64,000 nt of DNA from positions 1,364,001 through 1,428,000 of the forward strand of contig OZ255837.1 of assembly GCA_965277745.1 (NCBI GenBank), written 5' to 3'. Within the stretch, counting starts at the first letter, position 1. Each line of letters begins with the position of its first letter. The notes under the pieces were generated by a model, which was given only the letters and a program-made list of their open reading frames with translations, did no database searches and had not been told where the DNA came from. This document shows, piece after piece, positions 53,245 through 61,827 of this stretch. This stretch comes from G965277745 sp965277745 (GTDB lineage: Bacteria; Pseudomonadota; Gammaproteobacteria; Cardiobacteriales; Cardiobacteriaceae). A program made the translations under genes and the position numbers.

Positions 53245-53951
53245 TGGCGGCGCGACGGCTTGAAGTTTGCGTGGAAAATTTCGAGGATGCCCTGCTTGCG
53301 GCGAGGGCGGGCGCGGATCGGATAGAGTATTGCTCGTCTTTGTGCCTCGACGGTTTGACGCCGACGCCCGGCGCGCTTTTCCGTCTTCGCGAAGTGCCGG
53401 CGCCGTGCATGGTCATGATACGACCGCGACCGGGAGATTTTGTCTATTCGGCGGTTGAAATCGAGATCATGAAAGAAGAGATCGCGCTGGCACGTGAACA
53501 GGGAGCCGCCGGTGTCGTTTTCGGGGTGGCGGAGCACACGGGCGATCTCGACGCAGCCGCCTTGCGCGATCTCATGACTTGTTGTGAGGGCTTGCAAACG
53601 ACGCTGCACCGTGTTTTCGACGGGGTACGGGAGCAAACGACGGCGCTCGAGAGTGCAATAGAAATCGGTTTCGATCGCATCCTGACAAGTGGCGGGCAGG
53701 CAACGGCATTCGCCGGACGGCAGCAAATCAAGCGTTTGATCCTCCAGGCGGGCGGTCGCATCGTCATTTTGCCGGGAAGCGGCATAAACAGCGAAAACGC
53801 CGCGGAACTGATCCATGTGACCGCGGCCATGGAATTACATGCTTCCTGCAAAGTAACCGCGGGCAACGATGATGATACGGCTGGGCGTACCGTTATTGAT
53901 GCAGGGAAAATACACGCGCTGCTTACGGCGATCGAGTCCTCCGTTTCCTGA
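53241..53951 (+). CDS. cutC: CutC-family TIM-barrel protein
   Basis: A 236-aa CutC-family protein. The start overlaps the ROK stop by 4 bp (ATGA), so the two are translationally coupled. Motifs: RLEVCVENFEDALLAARAGADRIEYCSSL, MVMIRPRPGDFVYS, EIMKEEIALAREQGAAGVVFG, LHRVFDG, ILTSGG and ILPGSGINSENAAEL. CutC was named for copper homeostasis in E. coli, but that role is disputed and its enzymatic function is unknown. Coupling to a sugar kinase in a glycan-degradation operon hints at a carbohydrate-related role. Confidence 0.92.
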   Translation: MMAARRLEVCVENFEDALLAARAGADRIEYCSSLCLDGLTPTPGALFRLREVPAPCMVMIRPRPGDFVYSAVEIEIMKEEIALAREQGAAGVVFGVAEHTGDLDAAALRDLMTCCEGLQTTLHRVFDGVREQTTALESAIEIGFDRILTSGGQATAFAGRQQIKRLILQAGGRIVILPGSGINSENAAELIHVTAAMELHASCKVTAGNDDDTAGRTVIDAGKIHALLTAIESSVS

Positions 53952-54075
53952 TCTAGGCAGTGTTTTGCTGCCACAGGCAAGTGGTCTTTGATTTTTTCAC
54001 CTAGATTTTCAGTCCCGGGAATTGATGGATTGGGTTGATAGAGAATCTTTCAGGCTCGCTGGCACCGGTGCCTAG

Positions 54076-55232
54076 GGAACCTGCGAATAAGTCTCGTCTT
54101 CTAACTCATTCCGACGATCAAGCTGCATTTACGGCTTAGCCGCGCGATTATTGGTCGTTTCTTACCGCCTGTATGCCGATTCATCAGCATACAGACGGAC
54201 TTGTACTACGCTCGCAGCATCTGATCCACGCGCACGACATTCGCTAACGCGAACAGCATGGCCAGCTTGCTGTCGTTCTTCATCAATCCGCGATAACGAG
54301 CCTTGGTAAAGCCAAACTGGCATTTGATAATCCGGAACGGATGCTCAACCTTGGCGCGGATACTGGCTTTCAGGTATTCGGTCTTCAATTGGACCTTATT
54401 GATTCGTGGATGTTTTTCAGCTCTTTGACCTTGCTAGGGATTTCAGCAATGTGCCAGTCGGCCTCCACTTCTTCGAGCTCTTCACGATTATCTGCGCCAC
54501 GATAACCACTATCAGCGAAGATAAAGCCTTCTTCGCCGTGAAGAAGGTGTTCAGCTTGGTTGAGATCATGCTCATTAGCAGCGGTAGTGGTGAAGCTGTG
54601 CGTCAACCCTGTTCTGGCATCAACACCGATATGGGCTTTCATACCGAAGTGCCATTGATTACCCTTCTTGGTCTGGTGCATCTCAGGATCACGCTCACCA
54701 GCTTTATTCTTGGTGGAACTGGGGGCTTCGATAATAGTCGCATCCAGCAGTGTTCCTTCTTTTATCAGCACGCCAGCTTCGCTCAGCCAGGTGCTGACCT
54801 CGTTGAATATTTGGCGAGCTAAGCCATGCCGTTCCAGTAGATGGCGGAAGTTCATGATGGTGGTGTGATCGGGTATCGCGCCATCCAGGGAGAGGCCTGC
54901 AAACAAGCGCATAGAGGCGATTTCATAGAGCGCATCCTCCATGGCTGGATCGCTCATGCTATACCACTGCTGCATGCAGTGGATGCGCAGCATGGTTGGT
55001 AATGGATAAGGCTTGCGACCCTTACCGGCCTTTGGATAGTGAGGATCAATCACTGACTCAAGTCGCTGCCAGGGAATCAGTTTTTCCATGCGACCGAGAA
55101 ACTTCTCTTTGCGGGTTTGGCGACGCTTGTTGTTGAACTCGCTGTCAGCGAAGGAGAGTTGGTGATCCATGGATAGTCCTCAGCACATCAGAGTATTGAT
55201 TGTCTCATGCTGCGGACTTATTCGCAGGTTCC
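54076..55232 (-). mobile_element. IS5-family insertion sequence with perfect ends
   Basis: About 1157 bp with perfect 18-bp terminal repeats beginning GGAACCTGCGAATAAGTC, flanked by a CTAG duplication on both sides (54072-54075 and 55233-55236). This is the usual 4-bp YTAR target of the IS5 subgroup. It is inserted next to the end of an older transposase fragment. Confidence 0.88.
54206..55170 (-). pseudogene. IS5-family transposase with a single-base frameshift
   Basis: The main frame runs from ATG 55170 (HQLSFADSEFNNKRRQTRKEKF) through the DDE residues LLDATIIEAPSS and FADSGYRGADN and ends early at about 54385 after VKELKNIHESIRSN. In the +1 frame the sequence continues KHPRINKVQLKTEYLKASIRAKVEHPFRIIKCQFG, the C-terminal catalytic Glu region, to 54206. 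One base missing from the A-run in GAGCTGAAAAACATCC explains the shift. The terminal repeats are intact, so the frameshift may be recent or a sequencing error. Confidence 0.82.
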
Positions 55233-55691
55233 CTAGGCTTTACGCGGCCGTGAAAAGGCGAGCCGCTGCACACGACCTGAGGCGACGAGGGGTTCGAGGA
55301 TGCGGCTAACCTTGCTGATGCTCGATGCAAAATCAGGGTCGCGACACAGCACCTTCCCTATCTTGCGTTTTCCCCAGAGAGGGGTTCGCTTGCGTAGGGG
55401 AAGGACAGCTTGCCGCTGTTGCCTGCTCCCCTGCCGCTGACGAAGCTTTTGCGGGCGGCAACTGCGCGCTTCCAGGCCGCGAATCCCCTGTTGCCAATAC
55501 CGTTTCAAGCAACGGTAGTAGGTGGCTTTCGACCAGGTAATCGCTTGCAGGGACAGGGCGACAGAGCGGCCCTGTGCTTTCAGTCGATCGAACAGCTTGA
55601 GTTTTTTCAGGCGGGCACTGGCTTCCTCGCTTCTGGTATCGGCAACAGGAAAGCGGTTAGATGATTTCAGTCGCAGGATTTTGATCTGCAT
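55233..55691 (-). pseudogene. N-terminal part of a second integrase-core transposase
   Basis: A 152-aa product MQIKILRLKSSNRFPVADTR... with a HTH-like segment (SVALSLQAITWSKATYYRCLKRYWQQGIRGLEARSC) and GKRKIGKVLCRDPDFASSISKVSRILEPLVASGRVQRL. This looks like the DNA-binding half of an rve-type transposase. The catalytic domain is absent. Its stop codon TAG coincides with the CTAG target site of the IS5 insertion. The continuation beyond the IS does not restore the missing domain, so the truncation may predate the IS5 insertion. Confidence 0.55.
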
Positions 55692-55750
55692 CGGTTAGCT
55701 CCTGTGTTTTTCAGCCGTCACAGGATAGCCAATTTTTCAGTTCAAAATAG

Positions 55751-55782
55751 TCTCACTTTTATCTGAACCTGCAAAAGTGAGA
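55751..55782. repeat. Perfect 10-bp inverted repeat 3' of nnrD
   Basis: TCTCACTTTT (55751-55760) and AAAAGTGAGA (55773-55782) with a 12-nt spacer, lying 10 bp after the nnrD stop. It may act as a terminator for nnrD (a T-run lies on its near side in the minus direction) or be the terminal hairpin of the neighbouring transposase remnant. Confidence 0.5.
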
Positions 55783-55791
55783 AAAAATCTG

Positions 55792-56664
55792 TCAACAGGC
55801 AAAGCCTTGCGTAGCGCTCTGGCGCAGGGCTCTTGCCGCAGGGGCGATTTCTCCGGCCAAAAGTCCCGGCAGAGCGATTCCCTGCCCTAGGTATTCCGCC
55901 GCTGCGCCATGCAGCCACACCCCGCCACACACAGCTTCGCACGGTGGCAGTCCCTGGGCGAGGAGACCGCCGATCATGCCGCTCAATACGTCACCACTGC
56001 CTGCGGTGGCCAGTCCGGCGTTTCCTGAATCGTTTACCGTGATTTCTCCCTGCGGCGACGCGATCACGCTATGATGTCCCTTGAGGACGATCCATCCGCG
56101 ATATTTTTCCGCAAGCCGCCCGGCACAGGTTTCACGATATTTTTGTATGCTTGCCGTCGTCGTGTCGAGCAACCTTGCCGCTTCCGCCGGATGCGGCGTC
56201 AGTATTTTCGTCACTTGCAAGGCGGCCAACGTTGTGACGAGGGCATGGTTTCCGGCGAGAAGATTGAGCGCATCGGCATCGAGCAGCAGTGGGCTTGTCA
56301 TGCCGGTTGCGAGGGCTTGTAAAAGCTTCCGCGTCGAGGGGGAGACGCCCATACCACAGCCGATGATGAATACGACGGATTGCGGAAGATCGGCGATATC
56401 GGCGGCGATTCGCAGCATGATTTCGGGATGACCGGGGATGATCGCGAAGGGCAGACGCGCTTGACAGAAAACGGCGAAACTTTTCCCGCAGCCCATGTAC
56501 ATCGCCGCGCTGGTGGCGAGGCAGACTGCGCCGCTCATGCCGGTCGTTCCGCCGACCACCGCGACAGTGCCATAGCTTCCTTTGTGCGTGTCTTCGTTTC
56601 TCGGCGCGACAAGCGCGGGAAAACGTCGGTGCAGGGTGTTTTTCAAGCGTTCAGGGAGGTTCAC
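55792..56664 (-). CDS. nnrD: ADP-dependent NAD(P)H-hydrate dehydratase (stand-alone NnrD domain)
   Basis: Repairs damaged (hydrated) NAD(P)H using ADP. The 290-aa protein is the YjeF C-terminal/YXKO kinase-fold domain only, without the NnrE epimerase domain found fused in E. coli Nnr. Motifs: GSYGTVAVVGGTTGMSGAVCLA, IIGCGMGVS, LLLDADALNLLAG, LTPHPAEAARLL, VLKGHHSVIASPQGEI and NAGLATAGSGDVLSGMIGGLLAQG. It starts at a GTG (56664) after AGGATAGGCG. A degenerate copy of its last 95 codons lies at 28003-28284. Confidence 0.93.
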   Translation of the reverse strand: MNLPERLKNTLHRRFPALVAPRNEDTHKGSYGTVAVVGGTTGMSGAVCLATSAAMYMGCGKSFAVFCQARLPFAIIPGHPEIMLRIAADIADLPQSVVFIIGCGMGVSPSTRKLLQALATGMTSPLLLDADALNLLAGNHALVTTLAALQVTKILTPHPAEAARLLDTTTASIQKYRETCAGRLAEKYRGWIVLKGHHSVIASPQGEITVNDSGNAGLATAGSGDVLSGMIGGLLAQGLPPCEAVCGGVWLHGAAAEYLGQGIALPGLLAGEIAPAARALRQSATQGFAC

Positions 56665-56822
56665 CGCCTATCCTTTGACTGACCGGTACAGGTTGCGTTT
56701 ATTTTAGAGGCTATTTTTGTTTTCCGATAGCAGGGTGAGAGGGCGGGAGCCAGGGCACAAGAGGGCGTCGGCGCTCTCTGGTCAGGCACGGCGCGGGAAA
56801 AAATGCGCGGGCGCTGTTTGTT

Positions 56823-57554
56823 TTATCGCGAGGAAGCGGCGATTTCATACGCTTCTTTCAAGGTGAAAGCGCCTTCATAAAGGGCGCGGCCGATGATTGC
56901 GCCATAGATGGGCGGTTTCGCCGCGCATAGGGCGAGGATATCCTGTCGCGAACAAACGCCACCGGAGGCGATAACCGGAATATCGCTCGCCGCGGCCAGC
57001 GCGCGAGTTTGCTCGATATTCACACCGTCCATCATGCCGTCGCGGGCGATATCCGTGTAGATGATCGCGGCAAAGTGTTCGCCGCGAAATTGCGCGAGAA
57101 GTTCGCTCGCGCGAATCGAGGAAAGCTTTGCCCAGCCTTCGCTTGCGATGTAGCCGTTTCGCGCGTCGATGCCGAGAATGAGTTTCCCGGGGTATTTGGC
57201 GGCAAGCGTCATGACCGATTGTGGATCGGAAACTGCCTTGCTGCCGATGATGCAATGAGAAACACCGAGATCCCAGTAATCGTTTGCGCTGGCTTCGTCG
57301 CGGATACCGCCGCCGAGCTGAATGACAATTCCGGGGAATGTTTTCACGATCGCGGCGACCGTGTCGGCGTTGCGCGGAGTGCCGGCGAACGCGCCGTCGA
57401 GATCGACAAGATGAAGCCGGGTAGCGCCCTGTTCGACCCAGAGCCTTGCTATCTCGACGGGATTAGCGGAGAAAACGGTGGCTTCTTCCATGCGCCCCTG
57501 CTTGAGGCGTACGCACTGTCCGTTTTTCAGATCGATTGCGGGGATGGGTAGCAC
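56823..57554 (-). CDS. hisA: ProFAR isomerase (HisA)
   Basis: Amadori isomerase, fourth step of histidine synthesis. The 243-aa (beta-alpha)8 barrel begins LPIPAIDLKNGQCVRL (catalytic Asp8). LHLVDLDGAFAG, IQLGGGIRDEAS and YTDIARDGMMDG (second catalytic Asp) follow, with VIASGGVCSRQDI near the end. The GTG start at 57554 follows AAGAAGGAGAAAAACC and gives the family length. The frame is open further upstream. It is separated from hisH by about 470 bp, unusual for this pair. Confidence 0.95.
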   Translation of the reverse strand: MLPIPAIDLKNGQCVRLKQGRMEEATVFSANPVEIARLWVEQGATRLHLVDLDGAFAGTPRNADTVAAIVKTFPGIVIQLGGGIRDEASANDYWDLGVSHCIIGSKAVSDPQSVMTLAAKYPGKLILGIDARNGYIASEGWAKLSSIRASELLAQFRGEHFAAIIYTDIARDGMMDGVNIEQTRALAAASDIPVIASGGVCSRQDILALCAAKPPIYGAIIGRALYEGAFTLKEAYEIAASSR

Positions 57555-57621
57555 GGTTTTTCTCCTTCTTTGGATGATCGATGGTAGGGGCGAAACGGGC
57601 GGGCCGTGTCTTTGTCCGCGT

Positions 57622-58032
57622 TCACCGAGTTTCTTCACCGGCGCTGGATGCCGCCGCCTGTGGCGGGCAAACCGGCGATCGCCGCTTCCCTTGGTAAAAC
57701 TGCAGTCGTCGATGCGATGAGATTCTCTGATTCTTCGCATTTTTCCCTCGTAAGAGGCGGATCGCTATCGGAGCGAGAATTTCTGCTTTTTTCTCTCGTT
57801 CCATGATGACTTCAATGGATGACGAGGCGACAAAGGTTCCCCGCAGCTTGCTGAACTGGGCGGCGGATAGGGAGGATTCATGATTTTTGAGTGTCTGTCC
57901 GCTTTCTACGGCGATGTCCGCTCGAGGCAATCGCCGGGCTTTTTCGATCCTTCGCTCTTCGCGCCTTTTCCTAGCGATTTGCCGGCGCCCTGGCATCATC
58001 GCCGCGATGGGCGGGGGAGGCGACCCGGTCAC
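57622..58032 (-). CDS. Hypothetical ORF between hisH and hisA (doubtful)
   Basis: A 136-codon frame whose GTG start overlaps the hisH stop (GTGA), the same coupling used between hisB and hisH. The predicted protein is rich in Arg/Lys/Glu (GRRQIARKRREERRIEKARR) and shows no known motif, membrane segment or signal peptide. Codon use includes many AGG, CGA, CTA and ATA codons, unlike the flanking his genes. It may be a non-coding spacer that happens to stay open. Confidence 0.25.
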   Translation of the reverse strand: MTGSPPPPIAAMMPGRRQIARKRREERRIEKARRLPRADIAVESGQTLKNHESSLSAAQFSKLRGTFVASSSIEVIMEREKKAEILAPIAIRLLRGKNAKNQRISSHRRLQFYQGKRRSPVCPPQAAASSAGEETR

Positions 58033-58658
58033 GGTTGCCAGGCCACGAAATTGGCGAGAAAGCGCAGTCCCGCCTGGCTCGATTTCTCGGGATGCGCCTG
58101 AAGGCCGGCGAGGTTCGCGCGCGCGATGGCCGCCGGATAGGTCAGTCCGTAGGTAGTTTCGCCGATGGTGTCGTCATTGGGAGTGAGATGATAGCTGTGC
58201 ACGTAGTAGAAATAGCTTTCTGTCGCGATACCGTGCCAGAGCGGGTGGGGGCGGGTCTGGGTGATGCTGTTCCAGCCCATCTGGGGAATTTTGATCTTGG
58301 TATCGCCATCCTGCAAATCCTCTGCGAAGCGCACGACCTTGTAAGCGAAAAGACCCAGTCCGTCAACGCCATCGTTTTCCATGCTATGGGCGCTCATCAA
58401 CTGCGGACCGATGCAGATGCCGAGAAACGGTTTCTCCCTTGCCGCCCGTAACAAGGCGTCGGTGATGCCGAGAGCGTGGATATTGTCCATGCAACCGCGC
58501 ATCGCGCCTTGGCCGGGCAACAAAATACGTCCGGCGGCGCGAATCCCGGCACTGTCGGTGACGAGGCGGATATTGGCTGTCGGGGCGACATGGGCCAACG
58601 CTTTGCACACGCTGTGCAGATTGCCCATGCCGTAATCGATGACCCCGATCCGTGTCAT
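58029..58658 (-). CDS. hisH: Imidazole glycerol phosphate synthase, glutaminase subunit HisH
   Basis: Supplies ammonia to HisF in histidine synthesis. The 209-aa class I amidotransferase has IGVIDYGMGNLHSVCKAL, LLPGQGAMRGCMDN, the nucleophile-elbow FLGICIGPQLM (catalytic Cys, where GICLGMQ is usual) and YYVHSYH with the catalytic-region His. Its start overlaps the hisB stop by 4 bp. hisF is not in the window, so the operon is split. Confidence 0.94.
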   Translation of the reverse strand: MTRIGVIDYGMGNLHSVCKALAHVAPTANIRLVTDSAGIRAAGRILLPGQGAMRGCMDNIHALGITDALLRAAREKPFLGICIGPQLMSAHSMENDGVDGLGLFAYKVVRFAEDLQDGDTKIKIPQMGWNSITQTRPHPLWHGIATESYFYYVHSYHLTPNDDTIGETTYGLTYPAAIARANLAGLQAHPEKSSQAGLRFLANFVAWQP

Positions 58659-59245
58659 AGAGTGCCTTTGCTCGATGGAATCCGGTCGCCGCCACGCGGA
58701 TCCGGCGTACAGGCCATGCGCAACGCGCGCCCGAAAGCTTTGTAAATGGTCTCGACGATGTGATGGTTGTTGATGCCGCGGAGATTGTCGATATGGATCG
58801 TCGCCCGGGCGTGGTTGGCGAAGCCGTGGAAAAACTCGAAAAAGGTTTCACTATCGATCTCGCCAATTTTGTCGCGGGTGAAAGCGACGTGCCAGTACAG
58901 GCCGGGGCGACCGGAAAAGTCGATCACCACGCGCGAGAGTGCTTCGTCGAGGGCGACGTAGCTGTGTCCGTAGCGGGTGATCCCCGTTTTGTCTCCCAAC
59001 GCGACGAATACGGCCTCTCCCAAGGCGATGCCGCTATCCTCGACACTGTGGTGACAATCGATATGGAGATCGCCCTGTACGTGCATATCGAGGTCGAAAA
59101 GCCCGTGATGGCGGATCTGCTCGAGCATATGATCGAAAAAGCCGATGCCGCTTTCCAGCGTACCTTTGCCACTGCCGTCGAGATCAAGTGTTACATTGAT
59201 GCGGGTTTCCGAAGTATTGCGCGAGATTTTCGCCGTTCTGCTCAT
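58655..59245 (-). CDS. hisB: Imidazoleglycerol-phosphate dehydratase (monofunctional)
   Basis: Sixth step of histidine synthesis. The 196-aa protein contains only the dehydratase domain, unlike the bifunctional HisB of enterobacteria. Metal-binding repeats HHGLFDLDMHVQGDLHIDCHHSVEDSGIALGEA and FFHGFANHARATIHIDNLRGINNHHIVETIYKAFGRAL are intact, as is GIGFFDHML. It is the first gene of the hisB-hisH-(gap)-hisA series. Confidence 0.95.
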   Translation of the reverse strand: MSRTAKISRNTSETRINVTLDLDGSGKGTLESGIGFFDHMLEQIRHHGLFDLDMHVQGDLHIDCHHSVEDSGIALGEAVFVALGDKTGITRYGHSYVALDEALSRVVIDFSGRPGLYWHVAFTRDKIGEIDSETFFEFFHGFANHARATIHIDNLRGINNHHIVETIYKAFGRALRMACTPDPRGGDRIPSSKGTL

Positions 59246-59272
59246 TTTTACGCCGTTATCGTGAAAATCGTG

Positions 59273-59278
59273 ATTATA
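59273..59278 (-). promoter_or_regulatory. Candidate -10 box of the hisBHA transcript
   Basis: A consensus TATAAT on the minus strand, 28-33 bp before the hisB ATG. No good -35 hexamer at 16-18 bp was found. No his leader peptide (run of His codons) is visible, so classical attenuation seems unlikely here. Confidence 0.45.
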
Positions 59279-59760
59279 CCGTGCTCAGGCAAAGTGCGGC
59301 ATATCGGGATCGTGTTTTCCCACGCGCACTCGATCGAATTGGTGAAACAGGCCGGTAACCGGCACGAGGTGCTTGTTTACGCGGACGACAAAACGGCTAC
59401 TGTGGCGCCGAAGACGAGGATTTCCAAGTCTCGGCAAGGCTATACCATCGTTGTTACGCTCGCCGCAAGTCATATCGGATGTGACGACTTGCCGTCTATC
59501 GCCCAATTTTTAACGAGCATACGCAACGAACGGGCGCGATTTTTCAGTTCGCTCAGGGGCACTTCAGGGTGGGAACAGTTCGAGTCCGTCGGCACCTGCC
59601 TTCATTCCCGTAAACGCTTCGATCGCGCTTGCCGTCGGTCTTGATTCTCCGCTTATCGGTGCGGCAGTTGATCTCTTGTGCCCTTCGCTGAGGATCAAGA
59701 CGCCGCGCGCCACCGCTTTGCGGTAAAATATCGGGCGTTTCGAAATCTGGAAAACCCCCC
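59279..59760. other. Region between hisB and metG, no gene recognised
   Basis: About 480 bp between divergent genes. An open plus-strand frame (ending 59644) contains KTRISKSRQGYTIVVTLAASHIGCDDL but has no convincing start or family match. The metG promoter should lie near its right end, where TAAAAT occurs at about 59724. Confidence 0.4.
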
Positions 59761-61800
59761 ATGGGAAAACGTCGCATTCTTGTCACCAGCGCGTTACCGT
59801 ATGCCAACGGAGCACTGCATCTTGGCCACATGGTCGAATACATCCAGACCGATATCTGGGTACGTTTCCAGCAGTTGCGCGGCAATGAATGCCACTATGT
59901 CTGCGCCGACGACGCTCATGGCACCGCGATCATGTTGCGCGCGGAAAAAGAGGGGATCACGGCGCAGCAATTGATCGACCGGACCAAGGCGGCGCATCAT
60001 CGCGATTTTTCCGGTTTTCTCGTTGACCACCATCAGTTTCATTCCACCCACAGCGAAGAAAACCGCTGTTATACGGACGACATTTACCATACTCTGAACG
60101 CCGGCGGCGCGATTTTGAAAAAAACTATTTCCCAGGCCTATGATCCGGTGAAAAATATCTTTCTGCCGGATCGCTTCGTCAAAGGCGCCTGTCCGCGCTG
60201 TGGTGCCAAAGAGCAGTACGGGGACAATTGCGAGGTCTGTGGCGCGACTTATAGCCCAACCGACCTGATCGATCCGTATTCTGTGCTGAGCGGCGCGCGT
60301 CCGGTCAAAAAAGAAAGCGCGCATTATTTCTTCGATTTGCCCCGGTTCGAAGGATTCCTGAGAGGCTGGCTCACAAGCGCTGATTTACAGCAGGCGATGC
60401 GTAACAAACTGGACGAATGGTTCTCCGCAGGCCTGCAACCCTGGGATATTTCGCGCGACGCGCCGTACTGGGGATTCGAGATTCCAGGCGCGCCGGGCAA
60501 ATATTTCTATGTCTGGCTGGATGCGCCGATCGGTTATATGGGCAGTTTCAAGGCCTTGTGCGAACGCGAAGGACTCTCCTTCGACGCGTTCTGGAAAGAG
60601 GGCAACGACACGGAACTGTATCATTTTATCGGCAAGGATATCGCCTATTTTCACATGCTCTTCTGGCCGGCGATTCTCGAGGCGGCGGGCTACCGTAAGC
60701 CGAGCGGGGTTTTCTGTCACGGTTTTCTCACCGTCAACGGCGAGAAAATGAGCAAATCGCGTGGTACCTTCATCAAGGCGGAGACCTATCTCAAACATCT
60801 GCGCCCCGAATACCTGCGTTATTATTTCGCGAGCAAACTCTCCGCACGCATCGAAGACATCGACCTGAACCTCGCCGACTTCCGCCAGAAGGTCAACAGC
60901 GATCTGATCGGCAAACTGGTCAATATCGCCAGCCGTTGCGCCCCGTTTTTGAAAAAACAGGCGGACAACCGACTGGCCGGCGAATTGCGGGACAGGCGTC
61001 TTTTCGATCGCGTTGCCGATCGGGGCGACGCGATCGCCGCGCTTTACGAGGCGCGCGAGTATGGCCAGGCCATGCGTGAAATCATGAAACTGGCGGATGC
61101 CGCCAATCAGTACGTGGACGTCGAAAAACCATGGGTCAGGGTAAAAGAAAAAGGCAATGAGAAAACCGTACAAGCGATCGCCACCGTCGCGCTCAATGTC
61201 TTCCGTCAATTGATCGCCTATCTCAAACCGGTTCTGCCGCAAGTCGCCGAAGACAGCGAAACTTTTCTGAAAATTGCGCCGCTTGTCTGGGTGGACGCGA
61301 AACGCCCCTTGCTCGATCACCGAATCGACGATTTCCGGGCGATGATCCGCCGCGTCGAGGAAAAGGCGATTGACGCGATCATCGCGGAAAGCGGGGAGGA
61401 TCTGCAAGTCTTATCGCCGCCCGGCGGCAAAGCAGAACGGGCAGAAGAGAAAGCCACGGCGAAGCCCGGTAAAATGGAAATCACCATCGAGGACTTCACG
61501 AAAATGGATCTGCGCATCGCGAAAGTTGTTTCCTGCGAAAATATCGAAGGAGCGGACAAGCTGCTCAAATTCAAGCTGGATGTCGGCGAACTCGGTCAGC
61601 GCCAGGTGTTCTCTGGGATCAAAACTTTCCATCGACCGGAAGAAATGCAGGGGCGATTGGTCGTTTATGTCGCCAACCTGAAGCCGAGAAAAATGCGTTT
61701 CGGCACTAGCGAGGGGATGATTCTTTCAGCCAGTGACGGTAAGGATCTGCAAGTGTTGCTTGCGGGGGGGCGCGCGAAAGCCGGCATGGCGATCGCATAA
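59761..61800 (+). CDS. metG: Methionyl-tRNA synthetase
   Basis: The 679-aa protein matches E. coli MetG (677). The HIGH-type motif is in ALPYANGALHLGHMVEYIQTD, followed by the zinc knuckle CPRCGAKEQYGDNCEVCG, WLDAPIGYMGSF, the KMSKS loop NGEKMSKSRGTFI and the anticodon-binding helical domain. A C-terminal dimerisation/tRNA-binding OB-fold follows after an Ala/Lys-rich linker (from about residue 578: ITIEDFTKMDLRIAKVVSCE to AGGRAKAGMAIA). It is followed after 27 bp by an esterase-like gene. Confidence 0.97.
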   Translation: MGKRRILVTSALPYANGALHLGHMVEYIQTDIWVRFQQLRGNECHYVCADDAHGTAIMLRAEKEGITAQQLIDRTKAAHHRDFSGFLVDHHQFHSTHSEENRCYTDDIYHTLNAGGAILKKTISQAYDPVKNIFLPDRFVKGACPRCGAKEQYGDNCEVCGATYSPTDLIDPYSVLSGARPVKKESAHYFFDLPRFEGFLRGWLTSADLQQAMRNKLDEWFSAGLQPWDISRDAPYWGFEIPGAPGKYFYVWLDAPIGYMGSFKALCEREGLSFDAFWKEGNDTELYHFIGKDIAYFHMLFWPAILEAAGYRKPSGVFCHGFLTVNGEKMSKSRGTFIKAETYLKHLRPEYLRYYFASKLSARIEDIDLNLADFRQKVNSDLIGKLVNIASRCAPFLKKQADNRLAGELRDRRLFDRVADRGDAIAALYEAREYGQAMREIMKLADAANQYVDVEKPWVRVKEKGNEKTVQAIATVALNVFRQLIAYLKPVLPQVAEDSETFLKIAPLVWVDAKRPLLDHRIDDFRAMIRRVEEKAIDAIIAESGEDLQVLSPPGGKAERAEEKATAKPGKMEITIEDFTKMDLRIAKVVSCENIEGADKLLKFKLDVGELGQRQVFSGIKTFHRPEEMQGRLVVYVANLKPRKMRFGTSEGMILSASDGKDLQVLLAGGRAKAGMAIA

Positions 61801-61827
61801 TTCGCATAATTACAGATGGAGGCAAGG

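Noticed and set aside
58760..59644. 294-codon plus-strand frame opposite hisB and into its upstream region
   Set aside because: Most of it mirrors hisB; the remaining part has no start site or recognisable family.
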